A stretch of DNA of 64,000 nt from an uncultured Arenicella sp. (GCA_938045295.1 CALINO010000010.1:35915-99914); one strand, 5' to 3'. Positions 9,997 to 20,034 are shown, counted from the first letter of the stretch. Notes: generated by a model from the sequence alone, not told the origin. A program made the numbers and translations.

Positions 9997-10656
9997 ATGC
10001 AATTATTGCCTTATAAAATACAACCGGAGCCCACAAAGAGCTCGCTCACGATAACGGTGTTATTGTCGGCCATACTGGCTGTATGCTTGTGCCTGCCCTC
10101 TCAGGTAAATGCGGGCGTGTATGTGTACATAACACCCGACGGCTCAACGCTTATTACGGATAAGCCGTCGCGCAAAAAAGGCTATAAGCTCAAGCGTAAA
10201 TACAAAACCAAACCTTACCGAAACAGCGGCGGAAATGCCCCTTACTTTGCCAAGCCGATTCGCTCTCAATACGATGCGCTGATTGTAAACACCGCTCTTA
10301 AATATGGCCTTGAGCCGTCTTTTATTAAAGCCATTATTCACGTTGAATCGGCCTTTGATCATTTAGCGATTTCAAAAGCGGGCGCAATGGGCTTAATGCA
10401 ACTAATGCCGGCAACCGCGGCCAGCTATCAGCTTACAACCAACACCTTTAGGCCTGAGCGTAATGTGGAAGCCGGCGTGCGGCACATGAGAGACTTAATG
10501 GATCGTTATAACAGCGATAAACGGCTCTCATTAGCCGCCTACAATGCCGGCGCAGGCGCGGTAAGCAAATACAATGGCATACCGCCTTATCGAGAAACTC
10601 AGAACTACGTTGTTAAAGTAATGCGTTTGTACAAGCAATACAAAAAGCAAATTTAG
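9997..10656 (+). CDS. Exported lytic transglycosylase with SLT domain
   Basis: A 219-residue murein-cleaving enzyme. An N-terminal hydrophobic segment (about residues 19-38, TVLLSAILAVCLCLPSQVNAG) is a signal peptide or anchor. A short DUF4124-like strand region follows (VYVYITPDGSTLITDKP). The SLT/lysozyme-like domain runs from about 88 to the end: YGLEPSFIKAIIHVESAF with the catalytic Glu near residue 115, SKAGAMGLMQLMPATA, RNVEAGVRHMRDLMDRY and LAAYNAGAGAVSKYNG. The stop codon at 10654-10656 directly abuts the convergent pdxJ stop. The family is clear; the individual name (MltE/Slt-like) is not. Confidence 0.93.
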   Translation: MQLLPYKIQPEPTKSSLTITVLLSAILAVCLCLPSQVNAGVYVYITPDGSTLITDKPSRKKGYKLKRKYKTKPYRNSGGNAPYFAKPIRSQYDALIVNTALKYGLEPSFIKAIIHVESAFDHLAISKAGAMGLMQLMPATAASYQLTTNTFRPERNVEAGVRHMRDLMDRYNSDKRLSLAAYNAGAGAVSKYNGIPPYRETQNYVVKVMRLYKQYKKQI

Positions 10657-11415
10657 TTAAAGCCCATTACCTTCTGAGTCCAACCTGGCCCCGTTCATTA
10701 ACTGCTTAATGGCAAACACCGCTTCGTAAAAGCCGGTCATGACGGCTCGCGCAACAATCGAATGACCTATATTTAAGCACGTGAGCTCAGGAATGGCGGC
10801 AATAGACACTGTATTTTGATAATGCAAACCGTGCCCAGCATTCACTTGTAAGCCCAGATCATGAGCCACTGTTGCCGCGCGCTGTATACGCAATAACTCG
10901 GCATGCTGAGCTTCTTCTGCAGTTTCAGCATAGGTGCCGGTATGCAATTCAACAATGTCTGCGCCCACTTGATGGCTGGCGTTAATTTGCTCTTCATCAG
11001 GATCAACAAACAACGATACCTTAATACCTTGAGCTTTAAGCTCACCCACATAATCGGTTAAATAAGACTGTTGAGTTATGACACTAAGCCCGCCTTCGGT
11101 GGTTAACTCCTCACGCTTTTCTGGCACTAAGCAACACTCATAAGGAGCCACTTTTTTTGCAATTTCAAGCATTTCAGCCGTTGCCGCCATTTCAAAATTC
11201 ATAGGCAGATCAACCTGTTCACGAATAGCAAACACGTCACTGTCTTGAATGTGGCGGCGGTCTTCGCGTAAATGAACCGTCACACCATCAGCTCCGGCTT
11301 TACGAGCGATGTCTGCGGCTTGCAGCGGATCGGGGTATGAAACACCCCTAGCCTGCCTTAGTGTGGCTATGTGATCAACGTTAACACCAAGCTCTATTTG
11401 ATGATGTGTGGGCAT
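10657..11415 (-). CDS. pdxJ: Pyridoxine 5'-phosphate synthase PdxJ
   Basis: Condenses 1-deoxyxylulose 5-phosphate with 3-amino-2-oxopropyl phosphate to pyridoxine 5'-phosphate, the last ring-forming step of the DXP-dependent vitamin B6 route. The 252-residue TIM barrel shows [16 protein letters not shown] near residues 8-23, [15 protein letters not shown] near 44-58, [50 protein letters not shown] and [12 protein letters not shown]. It is the last gene of the lepA-lepB-rnc-era-recO-pdxJ run, 79 bp after recO. Confidence 0.97.
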   Translation of the reverse strand: MPTHHQIELGVNVDHIATLRQARGVSYPDPLQAADIARKAGADGVTVHLREDRRHIQDSDVFAIREQVDLPMNFEMAATAEMLEIAKKVAPYECCLVPEKREELTTEGGLSVITQQSYLTDYVGELKAQGIKVSLFVDPDEEQINASHQVGADIVELHTGTYAETAEEAQHAELLRIQRAATVAHDLGLQVNAGHGLHYQNTVSIAAIPELTCLNIGHSIVARAVMTGFYEAVFAIKQLMNGARLDSEGNGL

Positions 11416-11494
11416 AATTTTATTCGTAAAGTAAGTATCGCTAAAAAGTGATGTATGAAAGGTGTTTCTTTAAATGGTCTGTTAACCCAGCAGA

Positions 11495-12235
11495 TTAAAC
11501 CGTGGGGAAAAATAAATCTCGACTGATGACTTTCTTATTGCCTAGGGTTTGGTTCAGCACATCGCGCATTAGCCTCTTTGCTTGAGCACTGTCTGCACTA
11601 TCAATACCAAGCACATCCACCCCATGCAATGACTTGATTACACGACCGCTGACTGAGCTGGAACTGGGCTTAGCCATACGAACAAACCCTTGACCAGCCT
11701 GAAAGTAATAATGCGCGTCATTGTCAATCAAGGTTTTACCATCGGCTTCATTGAGAAAACTCACTTCATAACCGGACTCTTTAATGAGGGCTTGTTCAAA
11801 GCCTCTGAGTGTCTCTGCCATTGACGGCTTCTGGTTAGGCTCAACGCCAATAGTGTAAAGCGCTAAAATGGTTTTATGATACACATCAAACAGTGCTTGG
11901 TGTGGATCGTGCCGGTGAAGCAAATTGACTAATAGTTCATTACAATAAAACCCACACACCAACGCATCGCCACGCAAATCGCGCTGAAACAAATTGAATT
12001 TACTTTGGTCTATTTCAGCCGAAGTTAAGGTGGGCACCTCACCTTTGCCAGACCAACTGATCAGAATTGGTTGAAACGGCAACAAGCACCCTTTTAGCTT
12101 TGACTTAAGCCGCCGTGCGCCTTTGGCCATTAAACCAAGACGCCCATAATCCCGGGTAAACACTTCGACAATGTACGAGGTTTCGCTGTATGGGCGATTT
12201 AATAAGGCGTAGGCTGGTTGCTCAAAAACTCTCAC
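11495..12235 (-). CDS. recO: DNA repair protein RecO
   Basis: RecFOR-pathway mediator that binds ssDNA and SSB and helps load RecA. The 246-residue product starts with an OB-fold (about 1-80: AYALLNRPYSETSYIVEVFTRDYG and a basic GARRLKSKLKGCLLPF stretch) and continues with a helical domain (YCNELLVNLL, LFDVYHKTILAL). The zinc-binding cysteines found in some RecO proteins are not evident here, as in E. coli. It lies directly between era and pdxJ, its usual neighbours. Confidence 0.93.
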   Translation of the reverse strand: MRVFEQPAYALLNRPYSETSYIVEVFTRDYGRLGLMAKGARRLKSKLKGCLLPFQPILISWSGKGEVPTLTSAEIDQSKFNLFQRDLRGDALVCGFYCNELLVNLLHRHDPHQALFDVYHKTILALYTIGVEPNQKPSMAETLRGFEQALIKESGYEVSFLNEADGKTLIDNDAHYYFQAGQGFVRMAKPSSSSVSGRVIKSLHGVDVLGIDSADSAQAKRLMRDVLNQTLGNKKVISRDLFFPTV

Positions 12236-12259
12236 TGAACTGGTTATGTCTGGTTGTGT

Positions 12260-13174
12260 CTAAATGCCTTCGTCATAACCAAGGCTAAATAGGTCTCTTG
12301 CATTATCAGACCACCCCGATCTTACTTTTACAAACAGCTCTAGAAATACTTTTCTCTCTAACAACGTTTCGCAATTTAACCGCGCAGAAGTACCAATGGC
12401 CTTTAAGGCTTCGCCTCGCTTACCAATCACCATGGCCTTGTGTGAATCTCTTTCCACCCAAATATCAGCACTGATTTGCGCTTTATCGTCGAGCATTTCA
12501 AATTGCGTAACTTCTACCGCGGTTGCGTAAGGCAACTCGTCGCCCAAACGTCGAAACAGCTGTTCACGCACCAGTTCGGACACCAGAAATCGATAACTGC
12601 GATCAGTGATCTGATCTTCATCAAAGCCGGCCTCGGCCTCCGGCAAATACGCACTGATTACCTCCATTAAACGATCAATATTCCCGCCTTTCATCCGCCC
12701 CATGGCGCACACGGGAACAATGTCGGCAAAATTAGCCATTTGGCTCGATTCAGAGATCAGTGGCAACACATCATTAATCGACTTCAGCATGTCTACTTTG
12801 TTGATGACTAACACAATCGGAGCACTCACTTCTTTCAAAGCATTAAGCACATGCTTATCGGCTTCGGTCCAACCAGTGGCGGTGATCATAAAACACACAA
12901 CGTCCACGCCATCTATACTGGCAATGGCTGTCTTATTAATGACTCGATTTATGGTTTTTCGGTTCGACTTTTTTGTCACTGAATGTATGCCCGGCGTATC
13001 AACAAAAACCACTTGTTGATGCTCATCCGTGTGAATGCCTAGAATGCGATGTCGCGTGGTTTGTGGGCGATGAGAGGTAATACTAATCTTCTGCCCTATA
13101 ATTTGATTCATTAAAGTGGATTTGCCGGCATTGGGCTTGCCGACAATGGTTACGAAACCGAATTTATAAGCCAT
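12260..13174 (-). CDS. era: Ribosome-biogenesis GTPase Era
   Basis: Essential GTPase that binds the 3' end of 16S rRNA and acts in 30S maturation. The 304-residue protein has G1 GKPNAGKST near residues 12-20, switch region around TTRHRILG, G3 DTPGIH near 59-64, G4 INKVD near 124-128, and a C-terminal KH domain (MVIGKRGEALKAIGTSARL near 248-266, then EKVFLELFVKV-type strands ahead of a WSDNARDLFSLGY end). Gene order rnc-era-recO is canonical; era ends 24 bp before recO. Confidence 0.97.
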   Translation of the reverse strand: MAYKFGFVTIVGKPNAGKSTLMNQIIGQKISITSHRPQTTRHRILGIHTDEHQQVVFVDTPGIHSVTKKSNRKTINRVINKTAIASIDGVDVVCFMITATGWTEADKHVLNALKEVSAPIVLVINKVDMLKSINDVLPLISESSQMANFADIVPVCAMGRMKGGNIDRLMEVISAYLPEAEAGFDEDQITDRSYRFLVSELVREQLFRRLGDELPYATAVEVTQFEMLDDKAQISADIWVERDSHKAMVIGKRGEALKAIGTSARLNCETLLERKVFLELFVKVRSGWSDNARDLFSLGYDEGI

Positions 13175-13231
13175 AAAATTGTGTCATTTGATTGGTGTCT
13201 GAAGTTAAGCTGTGGAGGCTTGAATACGCTT

Positions 13232-13933
13232 TTAACGCGCTAACTTTCGAGCTTGGTTAATGTGGTCGACAAACAGGTCAAGAACTTCAGCCGCCGCCGC
13301 CTGTTCGGCTGCTCGGCGAGAGCGAGCCACTGACTGACTCGCTATGGGTAAATTTGTTAAACGGCACTCAACGGTAAATTCTTGGTCGTGTTGAGCTCCA
13401 CTGACGTCTATTATTTCATACACCGGCAACTCCATACCACGCTTTTGCATGGTCTCTTGAAGTTTGCTTTTAGGGTCTTTGTGCGTTGATTCAGCCGAAA
13501 TTTTTGCTAAATGCTGTTCAAATTTTTGATGAATAAAACCATGCGCTTGCTCAAACCCTGAGTCTAAATACAATGCACCAATAATACTTTCAACCGTATC
13601 CGCAAGAATTGAATCACGGTTAAAGCCACCGCTTTTTAGTTCGCCCTCACCAAGTATCAAGTGCTCTGATAGCGTCAAATCTCGGGCCACTTGAGCCAAG
13701 GTTTCTTTACGAACCAAACTGGAGCGCATACGACTCAGCTTACCTTCAGCCAACTCGGAATAGTTATGATACAACCAGTCGGCTATCACGAAACCTAATA
13801 TACTGTCTCCCAGAAACTCAAGCCGTTCATAATTCTTCGCCCCACGGCTACGATGCGTTAATGCCAAAGCCAGCAAACTCTTATCTACAAAAGCATACCC
13901 CAGCTTTGATTCCAGTTTATCTAAATTACTCAC
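13232..13933 (-). CDS. rnc: Ribonuclease III
   Basis: Double-strand-specific endoribonuclease for rRNA and mRNA processing. The 233-residue length is standard. The catalytic domain has the signature YERLEFLGDSILGFVIADW near residues 34-52 with metal-binding Glu/Asp, and a second acidic site LADTVESIIGALYLD near 113-127. A dsRNA-binding domain occupies about 155-225 (DPKSKLQETMQKRG, FTVECRL, SRRAAEQAAAAEVL). It lies between the DUF4845 gene and era; the pair is commonly co-transcribed. Confidence 0.97.
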   Translation of the reverse strand: MSNLDKLESKLGYAFVDKSLLALALTHRSRGAKNYERLEFLGDSILGFVIADWLYHNYSELAEGKLSRMRSSLVRKETLAQVARDLTLSEHLILGEGELKSGGFNRDSILADTVESIIGALYLDSGFEQAHGFIHQKFEQHLAKISAESTHKDPKSKLQETMQKRGMELPVYEIIDVSGAQHDQEFTVECRLTNLPIASQSVARSRRAAEQAAAAEVLDLFVDHINQARKLAR

Positions 13934-13974
13934 GGCCGATTAAATACATCCAATAAACGCAGAAATCACTAACA

Positions 13975-14376
13975 CTATTGACACTGCCCCACTAAATCGC
14001 ATTCAACTTTTGGATTAAAACGAGCAATCAGCACCAAGTTATAGGCTAACGGTATTTCACGTTCATAATTGGCCTCCACTAAAAATTGCTGACCCGTTCT
14101 TTTAACGATTAATTCGTTTTTATAATCTAACAACTCGTGATTACTGTCTAAATACAATTGTCGATTCATATTAGCAACTACTTCACGACGAGTGATTTTT
14201 CTTAAATCTTTATCTTCAACACTCTGCATCATTGCCTTTTTGACACTTTCATTAGCTGAATACATAGGCACCAACTGCATTCCAATGTACGCCAACACAA
14301 AGATGACACTCATTACAAACAACATGCTCCACAAAGTCCAACCTTGCTGAGGCGCTATTTTTTTCATTTTTGTCAT
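13975..14376 (-). CDS. DUF4845 small membrane protein
   Basis: A 133-residue protein with one N-terminal transmembrane segment (about residues 16-36, LWSMLFVMSVIFVLAYIGMQL) preceded by a basic tail, and a soluble, probably periplasmic, domain of about 95 residues. It ends with two cysteines (VECDLVGQC). Genes of this type lie between lepB and rnc in many gammaproteobacteria and are annotated DUF4845; the function is unknown. Position and topology support the assignment. It is 42 bp before rnc and may share the lepB transcript. Confidence 0.88.
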   Translation of the reverse strand: MTKMKKIAPQQGWTLWSMLFVMSVIFVLAYIGMQLVPMYSANESVKKAMMQSVEDKDLRKITRREVVANMNRQLYLDSNHELLDYKNELIVKRTGQQFLVEANYEREIPLAYNLVLIARFNPKVECDLVGQCQ

Positions 14377-14497
14377 TTTATTTACTCCATTTTCATGTCT
14401 GAGTTCAATCGTGCTTAAAAACGAGCATGCACGTTCAACAGCTTATATCAGTCGAGCCTTATCAGCCAAGTTTAAACTTAAGATTATGATCGCACCG

Positions 14498-15304
14498 TTA
14501 ATTGTCTACTTCGACCGCTTCGATATTGGTGCCAATGCGTGAAAGCTTAAACCCATCACCTGCAAAGTTGATGTGCATCCAAACAAAAAAGGCTTTACCA
14601 ACCACATTTTCATCAGGAACAAAGGTAAAATTTCGGCTTCGACTATCAGCACTGTTATCTCGATTATCCCCCATGACAAAATAATGCCCTTCAGGCACAA
14701 CCCAGCTGTCGCTAGATGACAATGGATGGCCTCGCCCGATATTCAAAATTGGAAATTCCACCAAAGAACCGTCACGACGCGCAATAGTCTGAGTGAACTC
14801 ATCGTGCTGATGCTTCGCTCCATACGCTTGATATTTACCTTGTTTTTCTTTTTTAACTAATTGACCATTAATGTAAAGTTGCTTAGTTGCATCGTTATAT
14901 TTGACCACGTCACCAGGCAAGCCAATAAGGCGTTTAATGTAGTTTTGCTTAGGGTTTGGCGGGTATCGAAACACCACCACATCACCGCGGTCCGGTTGAC
15001 CGGTGTCTATAATTTTATTCTGAAAAATCGGCAGCCTAATACCGTAACTGAACTTGTTAACCAGAATGAAGTCACCCACTTCAAGGTTCGAAAGCATTGA
15101 GCCTGATGGAATTCTAAACGGCTCAACGACAAAACCCCTGAGTAAAAACACAATCAACAACACAGGAAAAAATGAACGCGCGTAGTCTAGCGCGGCTGGC
15201 TCAGGTTCTCTTTTAGCAAGCTCTGGTTTTAATAAGCGGTAATACAAAATTACCGCCAAACATACACAAATAATAGAGAAAAGTACTATTTCGAATAATT
15301 GCAT
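14498..15304 (-). CDS. lepB: Signal peptidase I
   Basis: Inner-membrane protease that removes Sec and Tat signal peptides. The 268-residue product has two N-terminal hydrophobic segments (about 5-22 and 45-62) and a periplasmic catalytic domain: FRIPSGSMLSNLEVGDFILVNKF with the nucleophile Ser near residue 72, and FRYPPNPKQNYIKRLIGLPGD with the catalytic Lys near 125. The C-terminal box has YFVMGDNRDNSADSR. Its start overlaps the lepA stop by one base (TAATG), so the two are translationally coupled, as in E. coli lepAB. Confidence 0.97.
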   Translation of the reverse strand: MQLFEIVLFSIICVCLAVILYYRLLKPELAKREPEPAALDYARSFFPVLLIVFLLRGFVVEPFRIPSGSMLSNLEVGDFILVNKFSYGIRLPIFQNKIIDTGQPDRGDVVVFRYPPNPKQNYIKRLIGLPGDVVKYNDATKQLYINGQLVKKEKQGKYQAYGAKHQHDEFTQTIARRDGSLVEFPILNIGRGHPLSSSDSWVVPEGHYFVMGDNRDNSADSRSRNFTFVPDENVVGKAFFVWMHINFAGDGFKLSRIGTNIEAVEVDN

Positions 15305-17115
15305 TAGTCGTCCGTCGTTTTAAGCACAGCCAAAAACGCCTCTTGTGGTATTTCCACAGAGCCAATTTGCTTCATGCGCTTTTTACCTTCTTTTTGTTTT
15401 TCTAACAGCTTACGTTTACGCGATGCATCGCCGCCATAACATTTAGCGGTTACGTTTTTACGCAACGCTTTTACCGTTTCACGTGCGATAACCTTAGAAC
15501 CAATGGCGGCCTGAATAGCCACATCAAACATTTGGCGAGGTATCAGCTCACGCATACGTTTCACCAACTCTCGGCCACGATAAATAGACTGCTCACGATG
15601 CACCAGTATCGCCAATGGGTCAACAGGGTCACCATTGATCAACACATCCACTTTTACCATATCCGAAGCGCGATACTCTTTAATTTCATAATCCAGTGAA
15701 GCATAGCCACGGCTGACCGATTTAAGTCGGTCAAAAAAGTCCATTACCACCTCGTTTAACGGCAATTCAAAATTCAACATCACTTGTCGACCAAGGTATT
15801 GTATGTTTTTTTGAATGCCTCGCTTTTCAATACAAAGCGTCATAACGGCACCAATATACTCTTCTGGCATCAGCATATTGGCTTCAATAATGGGCTCTCG
15901 AACTTCTTCAATTTTCGATAAATCAGGCAAAGCGGAAGGGTTATCCACTTGAATGACGTCACCGCTTTTCAACAACACGTCGTATACCACCGTTGGCGCG
16001 GTGGTAATCAAATCCATGTCGTACTCTCGCTCTAAACGCTCCTGAATAATTTCCATGTGCAGCATGCCAAGGAAACCACAACGAAAGCCTAAGCCTAAAG
16101 CATCAGACACTTCCGGATCATAAATCAGTGACGCATCATTCAAACTCAGCTTGCCAAGCGCATCTCTGAAGGAATCGTAATCGGCTGAATTAATCGGGTA
16201 AAGCCCGGCAAATACGCGCGGTTGCACTTCTTTAAAACCTGGTAACGGCTCAGCAATACCGTGTTTAGCGTGTGTAATAGTGTCGCCAACCTTTGCACCT
16301 GATATGTCTTTCACACCAGAAATCAGGTAACCAACCTCACCGACCAACAATTGGTTTTTAGGCTCTCTCTTGGGAGTGAAGACACCTAAATCTTCCACTT
16401 GATACTCAATGCCCGACGACATCATTTTAATACGTTCGCGCTTCTTTAATGAGCCCGACACAATGCGTATTAAGGCCACCGTGCCTAAATAGTTATCAAA
16501 CCACGAATCCATGATTAGCGCGGATAACGGCGCCTCAGGATCACTTTCTTGCGGTGATGGCAGCTCAGCCACAATTTGTTCTAGTAAATCTTCAATACCG
16601 ATGCCATTTTTAGCACTCACGTGCAACGCACCAGTGCAATCAATCCCCACCACGTCTTCGATTTCTTCACTAACGCGTTCAACATCGGCGGCGGGTAAAT
16701 CAATTTTATTGAGTACCGGCAATACTTCCAAACCCAAATCAACCGCTGTATAACAATTGGCCACCGTTTGAGCTTCTACGCCTTGTGAAGCATCCACAAC
16801 AAGCAAAGCGCCTTCGCACGCAGTTAACGACCGCGACACTTCATACGAGAAGTCAACGTGGCCGGGCGTATCAATCATATTTAAGTAGTAAGTTTCACCG
16901 TCTTTTCTTGAGGTGTACTCCAAGGCCACACTCTGAGCTTTAATGGTAATACCACGCTCACGCTCGATGTCCATTGAATCCAACACCTGCTCTTCCATCT
17001 CGCGGTCACTTAAGCCACCACAATGAGAGATGAAACGGTCGGCAATCGTCGACTTACCATGGTCGATATGAGCAATGATAGAGAAATTGCGAATTTTACT
17101 AATGTCGTGCGACAT
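15304..17115 (-). CDS. lepA: Elongation factor 4 (LepA), back-translocating GTPase
   Basis: Ribosome-associated GTPase of the EF-G group. The ATG at 17115 gives [20 protein letters not shown], the conserved family N-terminus, and 603 residues; the open frame extends 43 codons further upstream without conserved sequence. G-domain motifs: AHIDHGKST near 14-22, [10 protein letters not shown] near 54-63, DTPGHVDF near 82-89, NKIDLP near 136-141. The EF4-specific C-terminal domain ends with [25 protein letters not shown] (only its family hallmark start is quoted in part). First gene of the lepA-lepB-DUF4845-rnc-era-recO-pdxJ run. It faces nadB with a 193-bp divergent spacer. Confidence 0.97.
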   Translation of the reverse strand: MSHDISKIRNFSIIAHIDHGKSTIADRFISHCGGLSDREMEEQVLDSMDIERERGITIKAQSVALEYTSRKDGETYYLNMIDTPGHVDFSYEVSRSLTACEGALLVVDASQGVEAQTVANCYTAVDLGLEVLPVLNKIDLPAADVERVSEEIEDVVGIDCTGALHVSAKNGIGIEDLLEQIVAELPSPQESDPEAPLSALIMDSWFDNYLGTVALIRIVSGSLKKRERIKMMSSGIEYQVEDLGVFTPKREPKNQLLVGEVGYLISGVKDISGAKVGDTITHAKHGIAEPLPGFKEVQPRVFAGLYPINSADYDSFRDALGKLSLNDASLIYDPEVSDALGLGFRCGFLGMLHMEIIQERLEREYDMDLITTAPTVVYDVLLKSGDVIQVDNPSALPDLSKIEEVREPIIEANMLMPEEYIGAVMTLCIEKRGIQKNIQYLGRQVMLNFELPLNEVVMDFFDRLKSVSRGYASLDYEIKEYRASDMVKVDVLINGDPVDPLAILVHREQSIYRGRELVKRMRELIPRQMFDVAIQAAIGSKVIARETVKALRKNVTAKCYGGDASRKRKLLEKQKEGKKRMKQIGSVEIPQEAFLAVLKTTDD

Positions 17116-17237
17116 GCAACTAAAAACCTTAAAAGCGATAAAACAAAAAATAAAGCGCCTGCCCTTAAACAAGGCGGAACTAGCGACGTGGTAGTTTAGC
17201 AAACCACGCCAATGAACACACTTACTTTGCACCCAGC

Positions 17238-17280
17238 GACTCAATTTATTGAGTCAAACTACTGACTCATCGGCTATACT
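17238..17280 (+). promoter_or_regulatory. Perfect palindrome and candidate nadB promoter
   Basis: An 18-bp region (17238-17255) reads GACTCAAT-TT-ATTGAGTC, two perfect 8-nt arms. A third partial copy of the arm (GACTCAT) follows at 17264-17270, and a TATACT hexamer is at 17275-17280, about 28 bp before the nadB start. The palindrome overlaps where the -35 element would lie. This arrangement fits a repressor or activator operator controlling nadB or the divergent lepA operon. The sequence does not match the enterobacterial NadR box that I know. Confidence 0.45.
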
Positions 17281-17308
17281 GCGCCAAGAAAAGCAACTGA
17301 TCGTTTAA

Positions 17309-18979
17309 ATGTCTGATTCTAAAATGAATAAAAACCACAGCGACATTCTTATCATCGGCGGTGGCGCCGCAGGTTTAAGCCTAGCTTTGAGGCTGGCTGA
17401 TGAAGATTTATCCATCACAGTACTATCCAAATGCGAGTTGACTGAAGGCTCAAGCTTGTATGCTCAAGGCGGTATTGCGGCAGTATTAGACAGTGAAGAT
17501 AATTTTGAGTCTCACATTAGCGACACTCACATTGCTGGAGCTGGCCTGTGCAAAGACGATGCCGTTCGCAAAGTGGTTGAAGGCGCGCCGCAAGCAATCA
17601 ATTGGCTGATAGACAAAGGCGTGAAGTTCACCGTTGACGACGGGCCAGAATACGACGGTGTCGATGGTAACTACCATTTAACTCGCGAAGGCGGCCACTC
17701 GCACCGACGCGTCATTCACGCCAAAGACGCCACCGGTCGTGAAGTAGAGACCACACTTGAAAACCACGTGCGCAAGCAAAAAAACGTCTCAATTTTAGAA
17801 AACCACATTGCCATTGATCTAATCACATCGCAGAAGCTGCAGCAAAAGCACGCGTCTCGGTGTTATGGCGCGTACGCATTAGATATCGACAGTAACACGG
17901 TAGAAACGTTTTCCGCTCGTGCGGTTATTTTATCCACTGGCGGCGCCTCAAAAGCCTATCTTTATACCACCAACCCAGACACATCAACCGGCGATGGCAT
18001 TGCCATGGCTTGGCGTGCAGGTTGCCGAATCGCCAACATGGAGTTCGTACAGTTTCATCCAACCTGTTTGTACCACCCTTATGCGAAAGGCTCTTTAATT
18101 TCAGAAGCTGTGCGCGGTGAAGGCGGCTTACTAAGACTGCCCAATGGTGATCGTTTTATGCCTAACCACCACCAACAAGAAGAGTTAGCGCCGCGTGACA
18201 TTGTGGCGCGCGCCATCGATTATGAAATGAAAAAAGGCGGCTTTGACTCAGTCTATCTGGACATTAGCCACAAAGACAAAGACTTCATTCTTGACCATTT
18301 TCCTAACATTGCCGAAAGCTGTGAAAGCTATGGCTACGACATGACGGCACAACCAATACCCGTAGTGCCAGCAGCGCATTACACGTGTGGTGGCATTCTA
18401 ACCGACCTAAATGGCCGCACTGACTTAAAACGCTTATACGCCGTTGGTGAAAGCAGTTGCACCGGCCTGCATGGCGCAAACCGTCTAGCCAGCAATTCAT
18501 TGCTCGAATGTTTAGTAATTGCTGAATCCGCCTCTAAAGACATTGCCACGCGCATGAAAAGAGAAGAAAAAGAACCCTTCCCTGACCTGCCCGAATGGGA
18601 TGAAAGCAAAGTTTCTGACCCCGATGAGCAAATTGTCGTGTCGCACAACTGGGATGAAACACGCCGCTTCATGTGGGACTATGTAGGCATTGTTCGCACT
18701 AAAAAACGACTCGAACGTGCGCAACACCGCATCAAACTACTGCAAGAAGAAATTGTTGAGTATTACGGTAATTTCCGCGTTAACAGCGACCTTATTGAAC
18801 TACGTAACCTAGCAACCATTGCCGAGCTAACCATTGAATGCGCCATGACGCGCAAAGAAAGCCGCGGCCTTCATTACACTCTCGACTACCCCGATATTAG
18901 TAATTACGCCGCCGACACTATTCTCACACCCAACAATTTTGTCAGCCATGCGCCAATCAGAGAGTGGAACACTTCTTAA
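17309..18979 (+). CDS. nadB: L-aspartate oxidase NadB
   Basis: FAD enzyme that oxidises L-aspartate to iminoaspartate, the first step of de novo NAD synthesis with NadA. The 556-residue protein belongs to the succinate dehydrogenase/fumarate reductase flavoprotein family. Visible are the dinucleotide fold IIGGGAAGLSLALRLA near residues 14-29, GSSLYAQGGIAAVL near 49-62, the REGGHSHRRVIHAKDATG segment near 127-144, MEFVQFHPT near 246-254, and GLHGANRLASNSLLECLV near 386-403. A C-terminal helical domain follows. Start chosen at 17309; an ATG five codons on is also plausible. nadE lies elsewhere in the window (46939-48591); nadA and nadC are not here. Confidence 0.95.
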   Translation: MSDSKMNKNHSDILIIGGGAAGLSLALRLADEDLSITVLSKCELTEGSSLYAQGGIAAVLDSEDNFESHISDTHIAGAGLCKDDAVRKVVEGAPQAINWLIDKGVKFTVDDGPEYDGVDGNYHLTREGGHSHRRVIHAKDATGREVETTLENHVRKQKNVSILENHIAIDLITSQKLQQKHASRCYGAYALDIDSNTVETFSARAVILSTGGASKAYLYTTNPDTSTGDGIAMAWRAGCRIANMEFVQFHPTCLYHPYAKGSLISEAVRGEGGLLRLPNGDRFMPNHHQQEELAPRDIVARAIDYEMKKGGFDSVYLDISHKDKDFILDHFPNIAESCESYGYDMTAQPIPVVPAAHYTCGGILTDLNGRTDLKRLYAVGESSCTGLHGANRLASNSLLECLVIAESASKDIATRMKREEKEPFPDLPEWDESKVSDPDEQIVVSHNWDETRRFMWDYVGIVRTKKRLERAQHRIKLLQEEIVEYYGNFRVNSDLIELRNLATIAELTIECAMTRKESRGLHYTLDYPDISNYAADTILTPNNFVSHAPIREWNTS

Positions 18980-19081
18980 AAGCTCATACTGCACCAGCAT
19001 TATAACAAAAATTTCATTTATCTTAATTGCGCTATAACTTACAATTATAAACGACAACAACCTTAACTATACAAAGGAATT

Positions 19082-20014
19082 ATGCAGGATCCATTATCGC
19101 GCGTAGACCTGAACTTGTTGGTCGCATACCAAGTTCTAATGCAAGAAAAAAATGTAACGCGCGCGGCTGAGCGATTATTTGTAACTCAACCCGCAATGAG
19201 TAAAACACTTAACCGCCTGCGCAACTTATTAGACGATGAGCTGTTCGTGCGCTCATCGCATGGTTTAACCCCTACGCCAAAAACGCTAGAGCTGGAAGCG
19301 CCGGTTAACCACATTTTGGGGCAGTTGACCGAGCTGATGGTAACAAACCAAGAGTTTGACCCAGCTAATACTGCCGCGACTATTTCATTAGCCACTTTGG
19401 GTACTTCCGCCAGTATTGGCATGCCGGTATTTATCGATAAATTACGCCAGCAAGCCCCCAAAGTGATGTTGATTAGCCAAAATATTGACGATAAATGGGA
19501 AGAGCGCCTGAGAAATGGCAGCCTAGATTTTGCCATTGTGGCTAAGAGCAAATTTGGCCCTGACTTTGTGACCCATAAGTTGATGAGCATTACCCCGATG
19601 CTCTATATGCGCAAAGGTCACCCGCTGGAAAACAAAGAAAACATCACCCTCGAAGAACGCCGTGAATATCAGCACATGGCGGTGTATTTTCCTAATTTTG
19701 AAACCACTCGAGAAGAAGTTCAGAAACTGTTTGCCTCTTTTGGTATTTTGTCGAACGTACCGTTTCTAACCACTAACTTAATGGTGTGCTTAGAAACCTT
19801 AAGGAAAACGGACATGCTAATGATTGCCTCTGACCGCTTGATAGACTCAAGCATCGTGTCAGAGCATTTCGTAAGCAAACCACTTAAAGACCTTATCAAT
19901 CTTAGAATCGATGCCCTTTCTTTGGTGCAACACGTGCGAACTAAGAATTCACCGCTGCATCAATATCTAACTGGGCTTATTGTTGAAAGTTTTACCGAAA
20001 ACATTGATGCCTAA
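19082..20014 (+). CDS. LysR-family transcriptional regulator
   Basis: A 310-residue LysR-type regulator. The winged helix-turn-helix is in the first 65 residues (LNLLVAYQVLMQEKNVTRAAERLFVTQPAMSKTLNRL region, with the TQPAMSKTL recognition-helix pattern), followed by LLDDELFVRSSHGLTPT and a periplasmic-binding-like effector domain from about 95. Subfamily resembles NodD/LeuO-like regulators with the LNLL start. AAAGGA precedes ATG. It is 102 bp after nadB on the same strand, but LysR genes usually face their targets, so a role in nadB control is not implied. A 19-bp terminator follows. Confidence 0.93.
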   Translation: MQDPLSRVDLNLLVAYQVLMQEKNVTRAAERLFVTQPAMSKTLNRLRNLLDDELFVRSSHGLTPTPKTLELEAPVNHILGQLTELMVTNQEFDPANTAATISLATLGTSASIGMPVFIDKLRQQAPKVMLISQNIDDKWEERLRNGSLDFAIVAKSKFGPDFVTHKLMSITPMLYMRKGHPLENKENITLEERREYQHMAVYFPNFETTREEVQKLFASFGILSNVPFLTTNLMVCLETLRKTDMLMIASDRLIDSSIVSEHFVSKPLKDLINLRIDALSLVQHVRTKNSPLHQYLTGLIVESFTENIDA

Positions 20015-20034
20015 GTTAAGCACCAACAAAACCC

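Noticed and set aside
15304..17244. LepA start at 17244 (43 extra residues)
   Set aside because: The added residues are not like the family N-terminus, whereas the ATG at 17115 gives the conserved start.
19082..20014. LysR gene as dedicated regulator of nadB
   Set aside because: It follows nadB on the same strand rather than facing it, and nothing links it to the palindrome upstream of nadB.
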